Below, one piece after another: positions 1-11,758 of a DNA stretch of 64,000 nt. How positions within the stretch are numbered: position 1 is the first letter of the stretch; the number at the start of each line of letters is the position of its first letter. The DNA is from Utricularia gibba (Eukaryota; Streptophyta; Magnoliopsida; Lamiales; Lentibulariaceae). The DNA lies in NCBI GenBank assembly GCA_002189035.1, contig NEEC01000019.1:62001-126000 (forward strand), in the 5' to 3' direction. Position numbers and translations under genes: made by a program. The notes under the pieces are model-generated. The model was not told the DNA's origin. It searched no databases and saw nothing but the letters and a program-made list of their open reading frames with translations.

Positions 1-1
1 G

Positions 2-484
2 AGTCCACGACTAAAAGCACCCACTAGCCTTGATCTTCAACAAAAATTAAAGGCATTGCAGAAAAGTTACAAAGGGAAGGAAAAATTGGTTGGTGAGGAT
101 ACACCTGTTGAGCCACCCAAGATCGTGTATCAGAAAAAGAAGAAGGGGAGGAAGGCTCAAAAGAAGCAGAAGGAGACAACCACATAGATAGGTGGTGTAA
201 CAACAACAACGAGGATGGAAGAAGAGGTCTTACCTGAAACAGGGATGGCAACAATAGAGGTTGAGGGAACCTTGGAAGATGCAGAAGGAGTGCATGATGA
301 CATCATAGCAGAATCTGACATACCGGAATGCACTCCAGCAGAAGAGAAGGAGCCATCCACACCTACTACTACGTCAGCAGAATCTGACATACCAGAATCA
401 GATTTCCCTCGTCTCAATCTCTGTATGAAAAAAATAAGGAAGAGAATGAAAAAAAAAGAGAGGAAAAATAGTCATAACAACTAG
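2..484 (+). mobile_element. Fragment of a transposon-related Lys/Glu-rich ORF
   Basis: The window opens inside a reading frame rich in Lys, Glu, Pro and Thr. It has one internal stop (TAG at 185-187) and ends at 482-484. A diverged copy lies at 4947-5320, where the same Lys-rich start leads into a conserved segment resembling the 'putative plant transposon protein' family. Here that downstream segment is missing, so this is a 5' fragment of the same repeat. The low-complexity acidic tail (repeated AESDIPE blocks) has no recognisable domain. It is a repeat by internal comparison; its function is unknown. Confidence 0.4.
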
Positions 485-729
485 CATTCTTTGGAGGTAA
501 GCATATGCTATTCTTGCTCATTTAATCTTCGAATGCACCTTTTAGTATGAAACTATCATGGATGCTTGAGTGACCACCTGACTTGCACACTAGTGCACTT
601 TTAATTCAGACATCTTGGGCTGAATGTTAAGCATCCACATCGTTGTGTATGAAATGCATCAACTATTTGCCTCTTGTTAGTCTTAGTTAGAACTTGATGA
701 CAAGTCTAGTATCATTATAGCATAATGTG

Positions 730-1160
730 ATAACACATATTTTTTTGAGTATTTGAGTACACGAAAATGACTCATATTATGCTACAAAACTTAAGTTTTA
801 TTGTCTATTTCTATGTTTTTGTGAATAGTATCGAAGTTGTGCTTTTTATTCTTAGTTGGGACTAAATTAGATTTAGTCATAACCTTAATTCTAATAGTTT
901 TTTTCTGAGCAATGTAGCACATGTTGACATCCCAAATCCCAAGGAATCGGATATGAAAAATTTAGTAGCAGAAGATGAGGCAAAAGGCTGAAAAGAAAGA
1001 CACAAAATCCAATGACAGGAAAAATGAGGATTTTGGACACAAAATGAGACAAGATGGAAAGATAAAGGGGATCTCCCTCATTGGAGCACACAACACATTT
1101 TTTTCTGGAGAAGAGATTTGGGGAAGAACAAGGAAGGATGACAGAGGAGAAAAATAGGAA
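730..1160 (+). repeat. Dispersed repeat, copy 1 of 2 (partner at 48847-49260)
   Basis: This block shares its order of phrases with 48847-49260 in the same orientation: a stretch beginning GATAACACATATTTTT, then CTACAAAACTTAAG, then TTAGTTGGGACTAAATTA, then a Lys/Glu-rich short ORF. The copies are clearly diverged. The shared block ends just before the LTR at 1190 in this copy. It is probably an untranslated or spacer part of a transposon. No coding capacity is convincing. Confidence 0.5.
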
Positions 1161-1189
1161 TGAAGCTGAAATCTGAAGATTAACCTATT

Positions 1190-2612
1190 GGGTTTCTCGT
1201 AGACATCGTATGTCTCAAAAGCAGCGGAATTTTAAAATTCTGGAATACAGTATACATCAGACGAAGAGATGTTCAAAATACCTTTCAGATGACTGCGTTG
1301 TTCACCAACCGCCAATAGCAGACGGCCTCTATGGTATCCACACGTGGAGCACTCCATCGATAACCTTCTCAAGTCTCTTGAATGCTGGTCGAATTTCTCA
1401 TGTGCTAGTAGAGAAAAACGCCTCCTTGTGGATTAGTCTTAGAGAGCACGAAGACCTTGGAGCAGATCTCAAGATCTAAATCTTTTTTATAGATATTTTT
1501 TGACATATCAAATCATATCTATATGAGATATTTTATTTTGAGTTTAATCAATATTAATCTCAAAATAATTCTCTATTTAATTTATCCACTTTACCAATTA
1601 TATCTCATGTAATTGTGTCATTCTATTTTATATCGATGAGTGACTCCACTATTGTGTGTGACCCTATAGGTTTCCTCAATCAAGGCCGTAATAATGGATT
1701 TATTAATTAATTCTTAATTAATCAAATCCATCATTATCGATCATAAGTGATGTCTAGCAACATATCATGATCCCCAAGATTAAAGAATAATCAGGTGAAC
1801 TGATTGAGCCTTTCCATGACCAGCCACCATGCAATGAACAGCTTTCATCATACTTATATCTCATTCGATACCAGAACATGGGTGTGTGTCTTTCTGATGT
1901 ATTGAACTTATAATTACATTCAAGAACTAACACTCAATGACCTACTCAAACAATTCGAGCGTCATTACCCTGGGCCCAAGACTTACTGTTAGGCTTTGAT
2001 GCAATTACTTGAGATATTATCTCATTGCTAACATGAGTGATGAATCCTTTATTGATCAATCAACTATCTCCAACCTTAAGGTGTCACATCCCTACTCATC
2101 CATACTAGGCAAGCCATGGTTAGACTCTCATTAGCAATGAGCGAAAATGTGAGCTTAAGATCAAGATAACTTTGTTGACCTCAAATCTAAGTTTACTTGC
2201 ATGGCTGTCATATTCAAAATCTTGCTACTGACACTTGGTTAGCTTCCCATAGTAGCATCTCAAAGATGAGTCATCCAGTGAATCGATTCTCTAATCGACA
2301 CCCACACATAGGTTCTAGTAATCTCATTACATCAATTGTGAGAACCATTGCCTAAACTGTTTAGGGAACTCAATGTGTGCCAGCTTATCTGTATTTGTGA
2401 TATCCTCATTTCACAAATACTCTAGCCAGGGAGTTTTAACTTGATCATGAGTGCTTGAAGAATCTCACATTATGATCTCATCATAATTTCTATAGCACAT
2501 AGATCAAGTAAAGGATTTTATCAATGATATAAATTTGATCACAATTCAAAGTAAATATCAAAAGATAAGATTTTCCAATGAGTTGATTGTCTCTAGAACA
2601 CATACACTAACA
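1190..2612 (-). repeat. LTR of retrotransposon family 1, copy A
   Basis: On the minus strand this is an LTR beginning TGTTAGTGTATGTG (from 2612) and ending GTCTACGAGAAACC (near 1190). Two further copies are visible at 41039-42508 and 52857-54316, both in plus orientation. Copy A lacks a ~25 bp segment near its 3' end that copies B and C keep. No internal retrotransposon coding sequence adjoins it, so it is a solo or truncated LTR. It is followed directly by an inverted piece of another LTR (2613-2720). Confidence 0.75.
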
Positions 2613-2720
2613 ATTCAGAATCCCTTTTGTATACCGTATTCCAAGATCTGCGTTGGGGGTTTCTCAAAAATTTTAAAATTCCGCTGCTTTTGAGACATAT
2701 GATGTCTACGAGAAACCGAA
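2613..2720 (+). repeat. Inverted LTR 3'-end fragment fused to copy A
   Basis: This ~105 bp matches the 3' end of the family-1 LTR in plus orientation, opposite to the adjoining copy A. It contains the segment around GATCTGCGTTGGGGGTTTC that copy A itself has lost, so it comes from a different LTR copy rather than from a local fold-back of copy A. The result is a pair of ~50 bp terminal inverted repeats around 1190-2720 that mimic a DNA transposon. Confidence 0.7.
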
Positions 2721-3298
2721 CATAACCTTCTATTTTTCAAAAGCATTACTCACACCTAAGAGTAACCAGTGACAGTTTGAGTTTTCTTTTGAACTTTTTG
2801 AATTCCTTGCTTCTTTTTTTTTCTTGTTATTGACTGTGAAATGATTATATTGTGGATGATGTTTTACTTTCCATTTTCATTTACCTTAAACATGAGTGGC
2901 CAATGCACCACCCATCTCATCTTAGATACAATGAAGTCAAAAGTTTGTTACTTTTCTTTATTGTATTTTTTTGTAAATCTGTCTTAGTCCTAGTTAAGAC
3001 TAAATCTATCAACGTAACCTTGATTGCATGCATTGATAATCACATGACAAGCATCAACTCTTCATGTTCGACCCTAATCACTATGCTCATAACTGTATTA
3101 TGTTTGAATGCCTATTAGGTTATAAATTTTATTTGGTAGGACAAATTGCAATTCAACGACGTTGTAATATTTTTCGTTTATCATGACTTTTATTTCCAAT
3201 ATCCCATGATGTTAATTTCCACTTTCTCTTTACTTTTATTTCCATTTTCTTATCATCATAAATATTTATCTTTAATGTTTTTTATTTTTTAGAAATGC
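2721..3298. other. AT-rich non-coding stretch
   Basis: I see no gene here. The 88-codon open frame at 2852-3118 is AT-rich and hydrophobic with no recognisable motif. The stretch resembles degraded transposon DNA leading into the PIF/Harbinger relic that begins near 3299. Confidence 0.3.
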
Positions 3299-4555
3299 AT
3301 TCATCGAAGGCATCTATAGAAGATAATTCTCCTCATTCTTTAGAAGTAAATACTAATTTCAGCGATGATAAACATGCATGGAATCAAACTTTCCAAGCCA
3401 TAGGAGTAGTAGCTGCTTACCACGAGCGCTAAATGATGAAACAATCTTTCAATAATCGACCAATTAATGGCTAATTTTTGCTTTTCCATATGCTTAATTG
3501 TCATAATTGTAGGGCATACAACTCTTTGCGGATGAACACTCCCACTTTTCTACAATTCTCTCTACTTGTGATTGACTATGGTCTAAATAGAATATAATAA
3601 GTTGTTTTATAAGAGTTTTTCCAGTATGGGGCTAATATTATCCACAAGTGTTATAACAATCTATTATAGACTTTAGTTCGATGGGTTCAACTTCCATTTC
3701 TACTATTAATCCAAATATGCAATTGAATGACAAGCATTGACCTTTTTTAAAATTGTATTGGTGCAATTGATGGTACACACATTAAAGCTTCACTTTCTAC
3801 TACTGATCGCATCCATTTTATTCGATGTAAGGGAGAACCGACCCAAAAATATTCATGTTGTTTGCAACCTTAACATGTGTTCCCTTTTGTATTGATTTGA
3901 AATAAAGCCACTTGTCATGACAATAGACTTTTGCGAAAATATTTAGGAGATTATTGTCGTAATTTCTCAAAACCACCAGTTAACAAGTATTACTTACTAG
4001 ATTAGGGATTCCCTAATACTAAAAGATACATGGATCCATTCTACAATTAATGATATTAGTTACTTGATTTTTAACATGCATATAGTTTTAGAACTGCACA
4101 ATAGCTTTTCAATTATAGACACTCATTGTTAGGTAACTATATTGAGCAAACTTTTGACGTATGGAAAAACATATTTCATATAGTGAATGATTTCCCTCAT
4201 AACTTGCAATTCCAAAAATAAATATAGCTTTTTGTAACTACAATGACAATACACAATTTTTAAACTTGTAATTGATGATGATTATGATGGTGTAACTTTG
4301 GATTAATATAACAAAAAAACCCTCTCATCCTAGTGATGAGGAAGTTGCAAATGAAGAGCTATGTGATCCTTTTATAAACCAATTAAAAAACTCGATATTA
4401 TAAAGAACATATGACAAAAGCTAACTCATAAAGATATAAATGAACCATTGTGATTAATGTGTTTCAAATGTGGTTTCTATTCAAATAAATAATTTATTTG
4501 TGATCTTTTGATATTCCAATTCAATATATTTATGTATTTCATATTTTGAAGTTAC
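3299..4555 (+). mobile_element. PIF/Harbinger transposase relic, copy 1
   Basis: A decayed transposase on the plus strand. At 3754-3780 the frame reads C-I-G-A-I-D-G-T-H, the first catalytic Asp block of the DDE_Tnp_4/HARBI1 (ALP1-like) family, followed by a conserved R-C-K-G-E-P-T-Q stretch. A one-base insertion soon after breaks the frame, and stops are scattered throughout, so it cannot be functional. The whole ~1.15 kb from 3399 aligns by eye with 7257-8430. The ends and target-site duplication of the element are not resolved. Confidence 0.7.
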
Positions 4556-6640
4556 AGGGGAGTTACATTCAAGAATTGTGATTAACCGCTCAATTTTATG
4601 GAACTACCCCTATCTCTTGTGAATTTGAGGGTAAATGAGCTCCTCACGTTTGCTTTATTTCAAAATCCGTCTCTTGTTCTTGAGAATTGCAGAAAATCTC
4701 TCCCAAGATGCCTGCTAAGCACCAACGCCAAAGTGATGCTGCTGCGAAATCTAGTGAGAAGGTTGCCGCATAGAGCAGCACGCGCATGAAACTAAGAAGG
4801 AAGCCACTGTTGTTCCTAACTAGGAACAATACAAGGTGATGAATGTTGAGAAGGAACAATTTCAAGGGTGGATGCCCTTTTCATGCTGCACGTCTAGGCA
4901 AAACTCTATCCCAAGGAACAAAGAAGCCTATTGTGGTAGAACAAAGGATTCCACGACTGAAAGCACCCAGTAGCCTTGACCTTCAATAAAAATTGAAGGA
5001 ACTGCAAAGGAGTTACAAAGGGAAAGCAAAATTGGCTATTGAGGAAGCATCTATTGAGCCACCCTAGATTGTATAGTAGAAATAGAAGAAGAGGAGGAAG
5101 GGCCAAAGGAAGCAGAAAGGAATCACCACGCAAATTGCAACTGAAGAGGTGATTGCAAATGTAGACGAAAACATGGAATCTGAAGAGAAAATTGCATCAG
5201 CAGGGGTTGATGAAGTCCTAGAAATTGTAAAGCAAGCAAATGAAGAAAAAGAAGTAAAAGCTGGTGAGGCAGAACAAGGTCCAACAAAAGAGGAATCAAC
5301 CGAAGATACTACTACTGCAACCTGAACCGAAAGTGGAAGAACCAGAGAAAAATTCCTGTGAGGAGGAACAGAAACAAATGAGAAGAGGAAAATGTTTACC
5401 TCACCTAGTCCCGTTGTTCTTGAGTTTAGGTAAACATGAAGAGGAAGAGAAGGGGAAATCGCAATGGAAAATGACCAGTGAGGGCATTCTCTACTTCAGA
5501 AAAAATGCAGAGATGCTAAACATGAAATACCTCTAGTTTGATGATGAAGAATTCGCCGCAAGGTATAATGAGGTAAAAGGGACAAAAGTGATGCCTTGCC
5601 GCATCATAGATTACGAGATATTGGTCGAACTAGAAATAGTTACTGATGTCTATTCACTACTAGAAAACTTTGGGCTACTTACTTTGTGTGACATGAATTA
5701 TCCTTTCTATTTTGAACTTATATATGAATTTGCTTCCACATTCTTTTATGAAAAACTAGAGACTATTAGGAAAAGAATTTTCACTCTTTATTGCTGAATG
5801 GAATGTAACCTTAGGATTCTGTTTTGAGCAGCATGTGGGCTCACATGCATTTGCCACTTCCTTATTTGATTATCCTGAAGATTTCGATGTTGAGGAAGTG
5901 TATGGGGTATTAACTAGTCAGCATGTTATAATTTAAACCTAAGGGTACAAAGGCTGACTTGTTTATAGAACCTGCTGCACGATATGTCCATTTATTGATT
6001 TCTATTGTGCTATTTGGAAGAGCCCTAGGATTTAATGCATTATATAAACATGAATTGTTCATTATATAGTGTCTATTGCACAAGAAATCATTGAATTTAG
6101 GGGCAATTTTAGCAAAGCAAATGAATAGGGACTATAGGCAAAACACCATCAATCATCTTTCATTTGGTAATGTCATTACCCTTCTTGCTCAAAGATTGTG
6201 TGCTGATCAAATTTCTGAGCTAGAACATTTTCGTGTGAAGACAAAAATATTCCCTTTAAATGCTCACTTTCTTAAAACCGCTGGAGTGATCCAATCTAGG
6301 GCGAGTAGTTTTGTGTTTAGATGTCTTCCAAGACTCTACAACAATTTACTTGCACAGAAAGCAAAAGCAGGGATCTCTTGACAAGAATCGAACAAATTGA
6401 AGGATGGAAAGGATTGCTGCTACAAAGAAAAAAATTGACATGGTATACGCTAGTCTTGGGATTTGTTTTGGGAGGTAAAAGAGCTGAAACAGGGAATGAA
6501 GGATTCTTCCATGATTGTTTTATAACTTATTATTGTTATATGATTATGTTTTATATTGTTTTGACTTATATTCTTGATTTTAATAATATTTGTTGACTTT
6601 TAATGTGATTTTTTGGTTTTGATTTTTTTGGTTTTTCTTG
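4556..6640 (+). mobile_element. Putative plant transposon protein relic (Transposase_32-like)
   Basis: A broken ORF on the plus strand. It starts near 4709 with M-P-A-K-H-Q-R and continues as the Lys/Glu-rich repeat shared with 2-484. It then enters a segment at 5540-6380 with F-D-D-E-E-F, a mid-section F-I-E-P-A-A-R-Y-V-H, and L-L-H-K-K-S-L-N-L-G-A-I-L. I recognise this layout from the plant 'putative plant transposon protein' domain often found in asterid genomes. Frames shift several times and stops are numerous. The assignment rests on memory of the family and is moderate. Confidence 0.45.
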
Positions 6641-7254
6641 ATTATAGAATAACAAAAATGTTAAAAAGTTTTGTGATGGAATGCCACCACACAAAGAACT
6701 CATGGAGAAACTCTTTGATGGTAGGTATCGTTGCCACTGACAATATAGCTACATACCAAATTTTGAAATTCTACCACCTGTGATAGATGGTGAAGTTGTG
6801 TCCTTGAGATAAAAATAATATTTTTATATAAAATTGTAATTGATGACTTTGTCATACCATTTTCAAGCTAGGGTGTAGTTTAGGGTTTAGGGTTCAGGGT
6901 GTATATCTAGTAATGGTATAACAAAAGAACAACCAAAGATATAAAAGAGTTGAAATGGAAGTAACTCGAACATTTTAGTCAAGTAAATCAAACAGATTGC
7001 TAAAGATAATGTACGTCAGTTAAAGAAGGATGATCTATAGCCTGTGGAAGAATATATGAGGATTTTGTATAATACCAAGGAGATCATCGGTATTGATGCT
7101 ATATGATGCATTAAAATGCACATCTTTTCTAAGATAATTGAACGTCGTATATTCTTGGTCATCGACATTGATGAAAAAATGTATAGCATATTTGAAGAGT
7201 CAAATGATCACTTCTTGATCCTCAAACTACTCTCGATGTACATATATTAGATCC
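6641..7254. other. Degraded transposon-like spacer with a short telomere-like motif
   Basis: No gene is supported. At about 6880-6900 there is a short run of the plant telomere unit (TTTAGGGTTTAGGGTTCAGGG), a common telo-box-like relic rather than a telomere. The rest is AT-rich and joins the second PIF/Harbinger copy. Confidence 0.3.
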
Positions 7255-8430
7255 TTAAACCATAGGAGTAGTAGCTACTTACCATGAGCGCTAAATGATG
7301 AAATGATCCTTCAATAGTTGGCCAATTAATGACTAGTCTTTGCTTCTCGATATGCTTAATTATTATAATCGTAAGGTATACAATTCTTTACAGATGAATA
7401 CTCCCAATTTTCTACAATTATGTCATCTACTTATGAATGACTATGATCTAAAGAGAATATCACAAGTTCAAGAAAAATTAACCATGTTTCTTAAAGCAGT
7501 CGAACATCGAACAACAAATCATTTTTTGTAGGATTTTTTCCAACATGGGGCTGATACTATTCGCAAGTCTTTTAGCAATGTATTACAGGCTTTAGTTCAA
7601 TAGGTTCAACTTTCATGGGTATATCCTACTATTGATACGTATATGCAATCGAATCATAAGCATTGTCCTTTTTTTAATATTGTATTGATATAATTGATGG
7701 TACACATATTAGAGCTTCATTTACTGCTACTCATCACATCCGTTTTATTGGATGTAAGGGAGAATCAACCCAAAACATTCATGTTGTTTGCAACTTTAAC
7801 ATATGTTTTGCAAGAATGTTTAGGAGATGATCATTGTAATTTCCCAAAACAACCACTTGAAAAATACTACTTACTAGATTAGGTACTCCTTAATACCAAA
7901 GGATATACGGCTCTATTCTACAATCAATGATGTCATTTACCTGATTTTTAACATGCACGTGGTTTTAGAACTACACAATAGCTTTTCAATTATAGACACT
8001 CATTTCTAGATAACTGTATTGAGCGAACTTTTGAAGTATGGAAAACAAATTTCATATAGTGAATGATTTTCCTCATAACTTGCCATTTTGAAAATAAATG
8101 CAACTTGTTGTAACTATGAGCAATACACAATATTTAACGTGTAATTGATGATGGTGGTACAACTTTGGATTAATATAACAAAAAACTCTCTCATCCTAAT
8201 GATGAAGGAGTTGCAAGTGAAGAGTTAAGTAAATGAACTTTATATGGACCAGTTAAAAAACTCAATATGTAATGAATTATGAAGTACTTATCATGGGAGC
8301 TAACTCATAAAGATATATATGAATCATCGTGATTAGTGTATTTCAAATGTGGTTTCCATTCAAATAAATAATTTATTTGTGATCTTTTGATATTCTAATT
8401 CAATATATTTATGTATTTCATATTTGTGTT
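7255..8430 (+). mobile_element. PIF/Harbinger transposase relic, copy 2
   Basis: A second decayed copy of the transposase at 3299-4555, in the same orientation. The block at 7681 reads C-I-D-I-I-D-G-T-H, then the conserved C-K-G-E-S-T-Q-N stretch (Q-N-I-H-V-V-C-N-F follows), so this copy keeps a longer intact frame through the first Asp block than copy 1. Upstream, 7340-7531 encodes the helical N-terminal part (N-F-L-Q-L-C-H-L-L), and R-T-T-N-H-F-L precedes a stop. It is non-functional. Both copies end at the same AT-rich sequence (near 4550 and 8425). Confidence 0.7.
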
Positions 8431-9017
8431 TTATTTGAAACAATGATATTATTATTCTTATTCAATCTATATATACTATTAATAATAATCTTCTTTCATA
8501 AATGGATAAAAATGACAATTTATTTTTAATGGGAAAGTAGATTTGAAATTTGGTATGAAAATAAGAATTAAAATCAATACTACTAAATATAATTTATAAA
8601 TTCTCAAAAAATAACTTTTACTTTCTATTTATTTTTTAAAATTCTACTTCTTAAAAAAAGTATTATTTTAAAAGTATGTTAGAACATATCATTACTCATT
8701 TACTCATTTTAAAACAATTTTCTAGTATTTTCAATGCTATATGATCTTTTTATGATTTTGGAATATACCTTGAGAGGAATTAAGATGAAAATAGGAAATT
8801 CGCACTTTCATGTTGCGAACACGTAATTCATATAAGAAATGCCGTTTGGCAAATGGAGAGTACATCACCAACGTGTGGTGGATTCCCAATCCTCACAGGT
8901 GAATTGTTAAAGCAGCCGGGGAGTTCATCTCCTTGCTCGCAGCCCATCTGAAGAAACAAGATCATTGTCTGAAGTTTCAATCTTGACCCTTCGCCCCTTT
9001 CCAACTTTGACTCTATT
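8431..9017. other. AT-rich spacer and NPP upstream region
   Basis: Base composition changes sharply near 8800, from AT-rich transposon remains to the GC-richer leader of the NPP gene. No coding sequence is supported. The long minus-strand frame at 8828-9187 is a shadow of the NPP N terminus. Confidence 0.35.
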
Positions 9018-10546
9018 ATGGAGTCGGTTTCTTTGCCGGCCGTAACTCCAAAAGATGCCGACTCCTCCGCAATTTCACCTAAAGAAGAAGAGCATCTGCT
9101 GATCTCGCCGCCGCCGCTGATTGACAACCACTCTCCTCCTAAATCTGCCCCGAGTAAACTTGTGTTGATCTGCCTAGTTGTGGTCACTTCGATTGCTGTA
9201 CTTTTAGCCCTTGTTTTTGCTTATTTGTTTGCAACTTATTCTCCCTCACATTTCCAAAAAAACGCTGCTTCCCCATCTGCTTCTTCGTTACCTTCGAATA
9301 ACGCTACTGTCGGCATCTCGGCTACTCCCAATTTGAGTTACGAGGTCGCAAGGCCGCTGTCAAAGCTGAAGAACCCTGTGGTTTTGCTAGTTTCAAGTGA
9401 TGGGTTTCGATTTGGGTATCAATTCAGAACTGAAACCCCAAACATCAATAGATTGATCATGAATGGCACTGAAGCTGAGAGGGGTTTGATTCCAGTTTTC
9501 CCGACGTTGACTTTCCCCAACCATTACTCCATTGTTACAGGCTTGTATCCGGCATTCCATGGAATTATCAATAACTACTTCACTGATCCTGTGTCTGGAG
9601 ACAAGTTCACCATGGCTAGTCATGAACCCAAATGGTGGTTGGGAGAACCCCTGTGGGAAACAGTGGTGAATCATGGTTTGAAAGCTGCAACATACTTTTG
9701 GCCTGGCTCTGAGGTACACAAGGGTTCTTGGGATTGCCCCATTAACTATTGTAGGAACTATGATGGTGCTGTTCCTTTTGAAGAGAGAGTGGATACTGTT
9801 TTGAAATACTTTGACTTGCCTAGTAATGATATCCCTTCTTTCATTACCTTGTACTTCGAGGACCCTGATCATCAAGGTCACGAAGTCGGCCTGATGATCC
9901 GCAGATTACAGCAGCAGTTGCTAGAATTGATGAAATGCTGGGAAGATTGATTCAAGGATTAGAACAAAGAGGTGTTTTTGAGGATGTTACAATTATTCTT
10001 CTAGGTGATCATGGCATGGTTGGAACCTGTGATAAAAAGTTGATCTTTTTGGATGACCTTTCAAACTGGATTCGTATTCCACCTCAGTGGGTTCAATCCT
10101 ACACACCCCTGCTAGCAATCAAACCAGATTCAAGCGTTTCAGCTAAAAATGTGGTGGACAAGATGAACCAAGGGCTGCAATCAGGCATAGTGAAGAATGG
10201 AGAACAACTGAGAGTTTATCTCAAGGAAGATTTGCCTGAGAGACTGCATTATGCAGATAGCTACCGAATCCCTCCTATTGTGGGGTTGATTGAAGAAGGG
10301 TTTAAGATTGAGCAGAAAAGATCAAGAACTCAGGAATGCGGAGGTGCTCATGGATATGACAACAGATTCTTCTCCATGAGAACCATTTTCATTGCACATG
10401 GTCCACAGTTTGGGAAGGGAAGAAAAGTACCTTCCTTTGAAAATGTGGAGATTTACAACTTGGTTACCAAGATTCTTAACATACATGGAGCTGCAAACAA
10501 TGGGACGGCTTCGTTTTCAGACAGTGTTCTTTTACCTGCAGCTTGA
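9018..10546 (+). CDS. Ectonucleotide pyrophosphatase/phosphodiesterase-like protein (frameshifted)
   Basis: A type II membrane phosphodiesterase of the alkaline-phosphatase superfamily, expected to hydrolyse nucleotide and nucleotide-sugar phosphodiester bonds. The single-exon gene starts at 9018. It has a ~47-residue cytosolic tail, a transmembrane helix at about residues 48-74, a metal-binding Asp in SSDGFRFGY (D128), the nucleophile Thr in FPTLTFPNHY (T165), and Zn ligands in DPDHQGH, LGDHGM and GAHGYDN. Near 9890 one base is missing: the expected V-G-P-D-D-P-Q becomes V-G-L-M-I-R, and the frame stops at 9950. The remainder is open in the next frame to 10546. Counting the missing base, the protein would be about 509 residues, normal for the plant family. 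Either an assembly error or a recent null allele. Its 3' end faces cytidine deaminase, 288 bp away. Confidence 0.85.
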
Positions 10547-10834
10547 TATTTGTCATGTATATGCTGTTTTGGTGTGGTTGAATCGTGGACTGTCTCGAAC
10601 TATACATTGCTCTGTTTACATGAGCTTGTGAATGTGGATCTTGAAAGTGGGTTCGAGCGCACGCTAGCAGAGGAAGGCCAAACGGATCACAGCATCCTTT
10701 TCAATGAAGGGACCCAAGTCTTATGGCAGCCAGGAGTTTTATTGATACTTCGTACAATGAAGATAAGTAATGTGGATGATAAATAGCTCATTTCGTTTAA
10801 GAGTACACAGAGCGCGAGGGACAATCAGCTGCAT

Positions 10835-11758
10835 TCATGCGCTTGAAACCTGTTGACAAGAGAATGCCTGGAACTCACACTTGGGGGAAACGGCCTTCAG
10901 CAATAACCTTGCCGTGTCTTCTTGCTTGACTTCGGCTCCTTCCTTCTCCACCAGCGCCGCCGCCACAATTCTCTCATAATCGCCGCCGTTGCTGCCGACA
11001 ACGTACGCAACCAGAGCACATTGCACCGGTCCGAGACTTGGATTGTAAGCAGCAGATTCGGCGTAGGAGCCTCTGTAGACTACACCTTCGCAGTCCATCA
11101 ACGCGATCCCCGAGGGGCACCCGCTGTATGGAGCGTGAGCCTTGTTTGCAGCTTCTAGCGCTGATTTCGACAATTTTGCAGAGTTGTTTCTGTTCAAGGG
11201 ATCGAGATTCTCGATCTGTGGGGATGCGTTTAAGGCTAATTGATTGTCGTGGTGTTCTAGGAGGAGTGGGGTATCTTCATCGAGCAAATCGTGCGGCCCA
11301 AATGGATTGGGAAGAAATGTGGACAAGGGCATGAAATCAGGGATTTGAATCGAATTGCTTTCGATTTCGTTTTCGAGGATGAGGATCTGAAGAGAGGCGG
11401 AGTGACGGACTTCTTGGAAGAATTGGCGGCAGTGGCCGCATGGGGCGGAGGAAACGGCTACGGCGATGAGGCGATCACAGCCATGAATTGCAAGATTAGT
11501 AAGAAGGAACTGTTCGGCGTGGACGGAGTGATGGAGTGGTAAGCCAGGGAATTCGAGATTGACGCCGATGAAAATGCGACCGTCGGAGCCGAGACCGACG
11601 GCCGCGACGTGATAGTTGGAAACCGGAGGGCGGGCTAAGGATTTGGAGGAATGGAGAAGATGAGGGAGGAGGTGGAGAACCGAAGGGAGGTTCAGAGATC
11701 TCGCCATGGATTCCGCCGCAGAAGCTTGAATCACGAATTCAGATTGACGCCGATCCAT
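10835..11758 (-). CDS. CDA1: Cytidine deaminase
   Basis: Pyrimidine salvage enzyme that deaminates cytidine and deoxycytidine to uridine and deoxyuridine. It is intronless, as I recall for plant cytidine deaminases, and about 307 residues long. I start it at the second in-frame Met (11758), because M-D-R-R-Q-S-E-F-V-I-Q-A lines up with the conserved plant N terminus; the open frame extends 20 codons upstream. The zinc site is complete: H80-A-E82 (Glu is the proton shuttle) and P-C-G-H-C with C107 and C110. A second deaminase-like C-terminal domain follows (A-A-N-K-A-H-A-P-Y-S-G-C-P-S-G, then the Y-R-G-S-Y-A-E-S-A-A-Y-N-P-S block) and has the degenerate, non-catalytic form expected of the family. 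It ends in K-C-E-F-Q-A-F. Confidence 0.93.
   Translation of the reverse strand: MDRRQSEFVIQASAAESMARSLNLPSVLHLLPHLLHSSKSLARPPVSNYHVAAVGLGSDGRIFIGVNLEFPGLPLHHSVHAEQFLLTNLAIHGCDRLIAVAVSSAPCGHCRQFFQEVRHSASLQILILENEIESNSIQIPDFMPLSTFLPNPFGPHDLLDEDTPLLLEHHDNQLALNASPQIENLDPLNRNNSAKLSKSALEAANKAHAPYSGCPSGIALMDCEGVVYRGSYAESAAYNPSLGPVQCALVAYVVGSNGGDYERIVAAALVEKEGAEVKQEDTARLLLKAVSPKCEFQAFSCQQVSSA

Noticed and set aside
1190-2720. DNA transposon with ~50 bp terminal inverted repeats
   Set aside because: Comparison with copies B and C shows an LTR fused to an inverted LTR fragment, and the other copies lack the inverted terminus.
6880-6905. Short TTTAGGG-like run suggesting telomeric sequence
   Set aside because: Only about three imperfect units; plant genomes contain many such short telo-box relics.
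9393-9881. 162-codon minus-strand frame inside NPP
   Set aside because: The plus strand carries the full NPP catalytic motifs here; the reverse frame has no domain.
11038-11542. Plus-strand frames across cytidine deaminase
   Set aside because: Shadows caused by the GC-rich minus-strand deaminase coding sequence.
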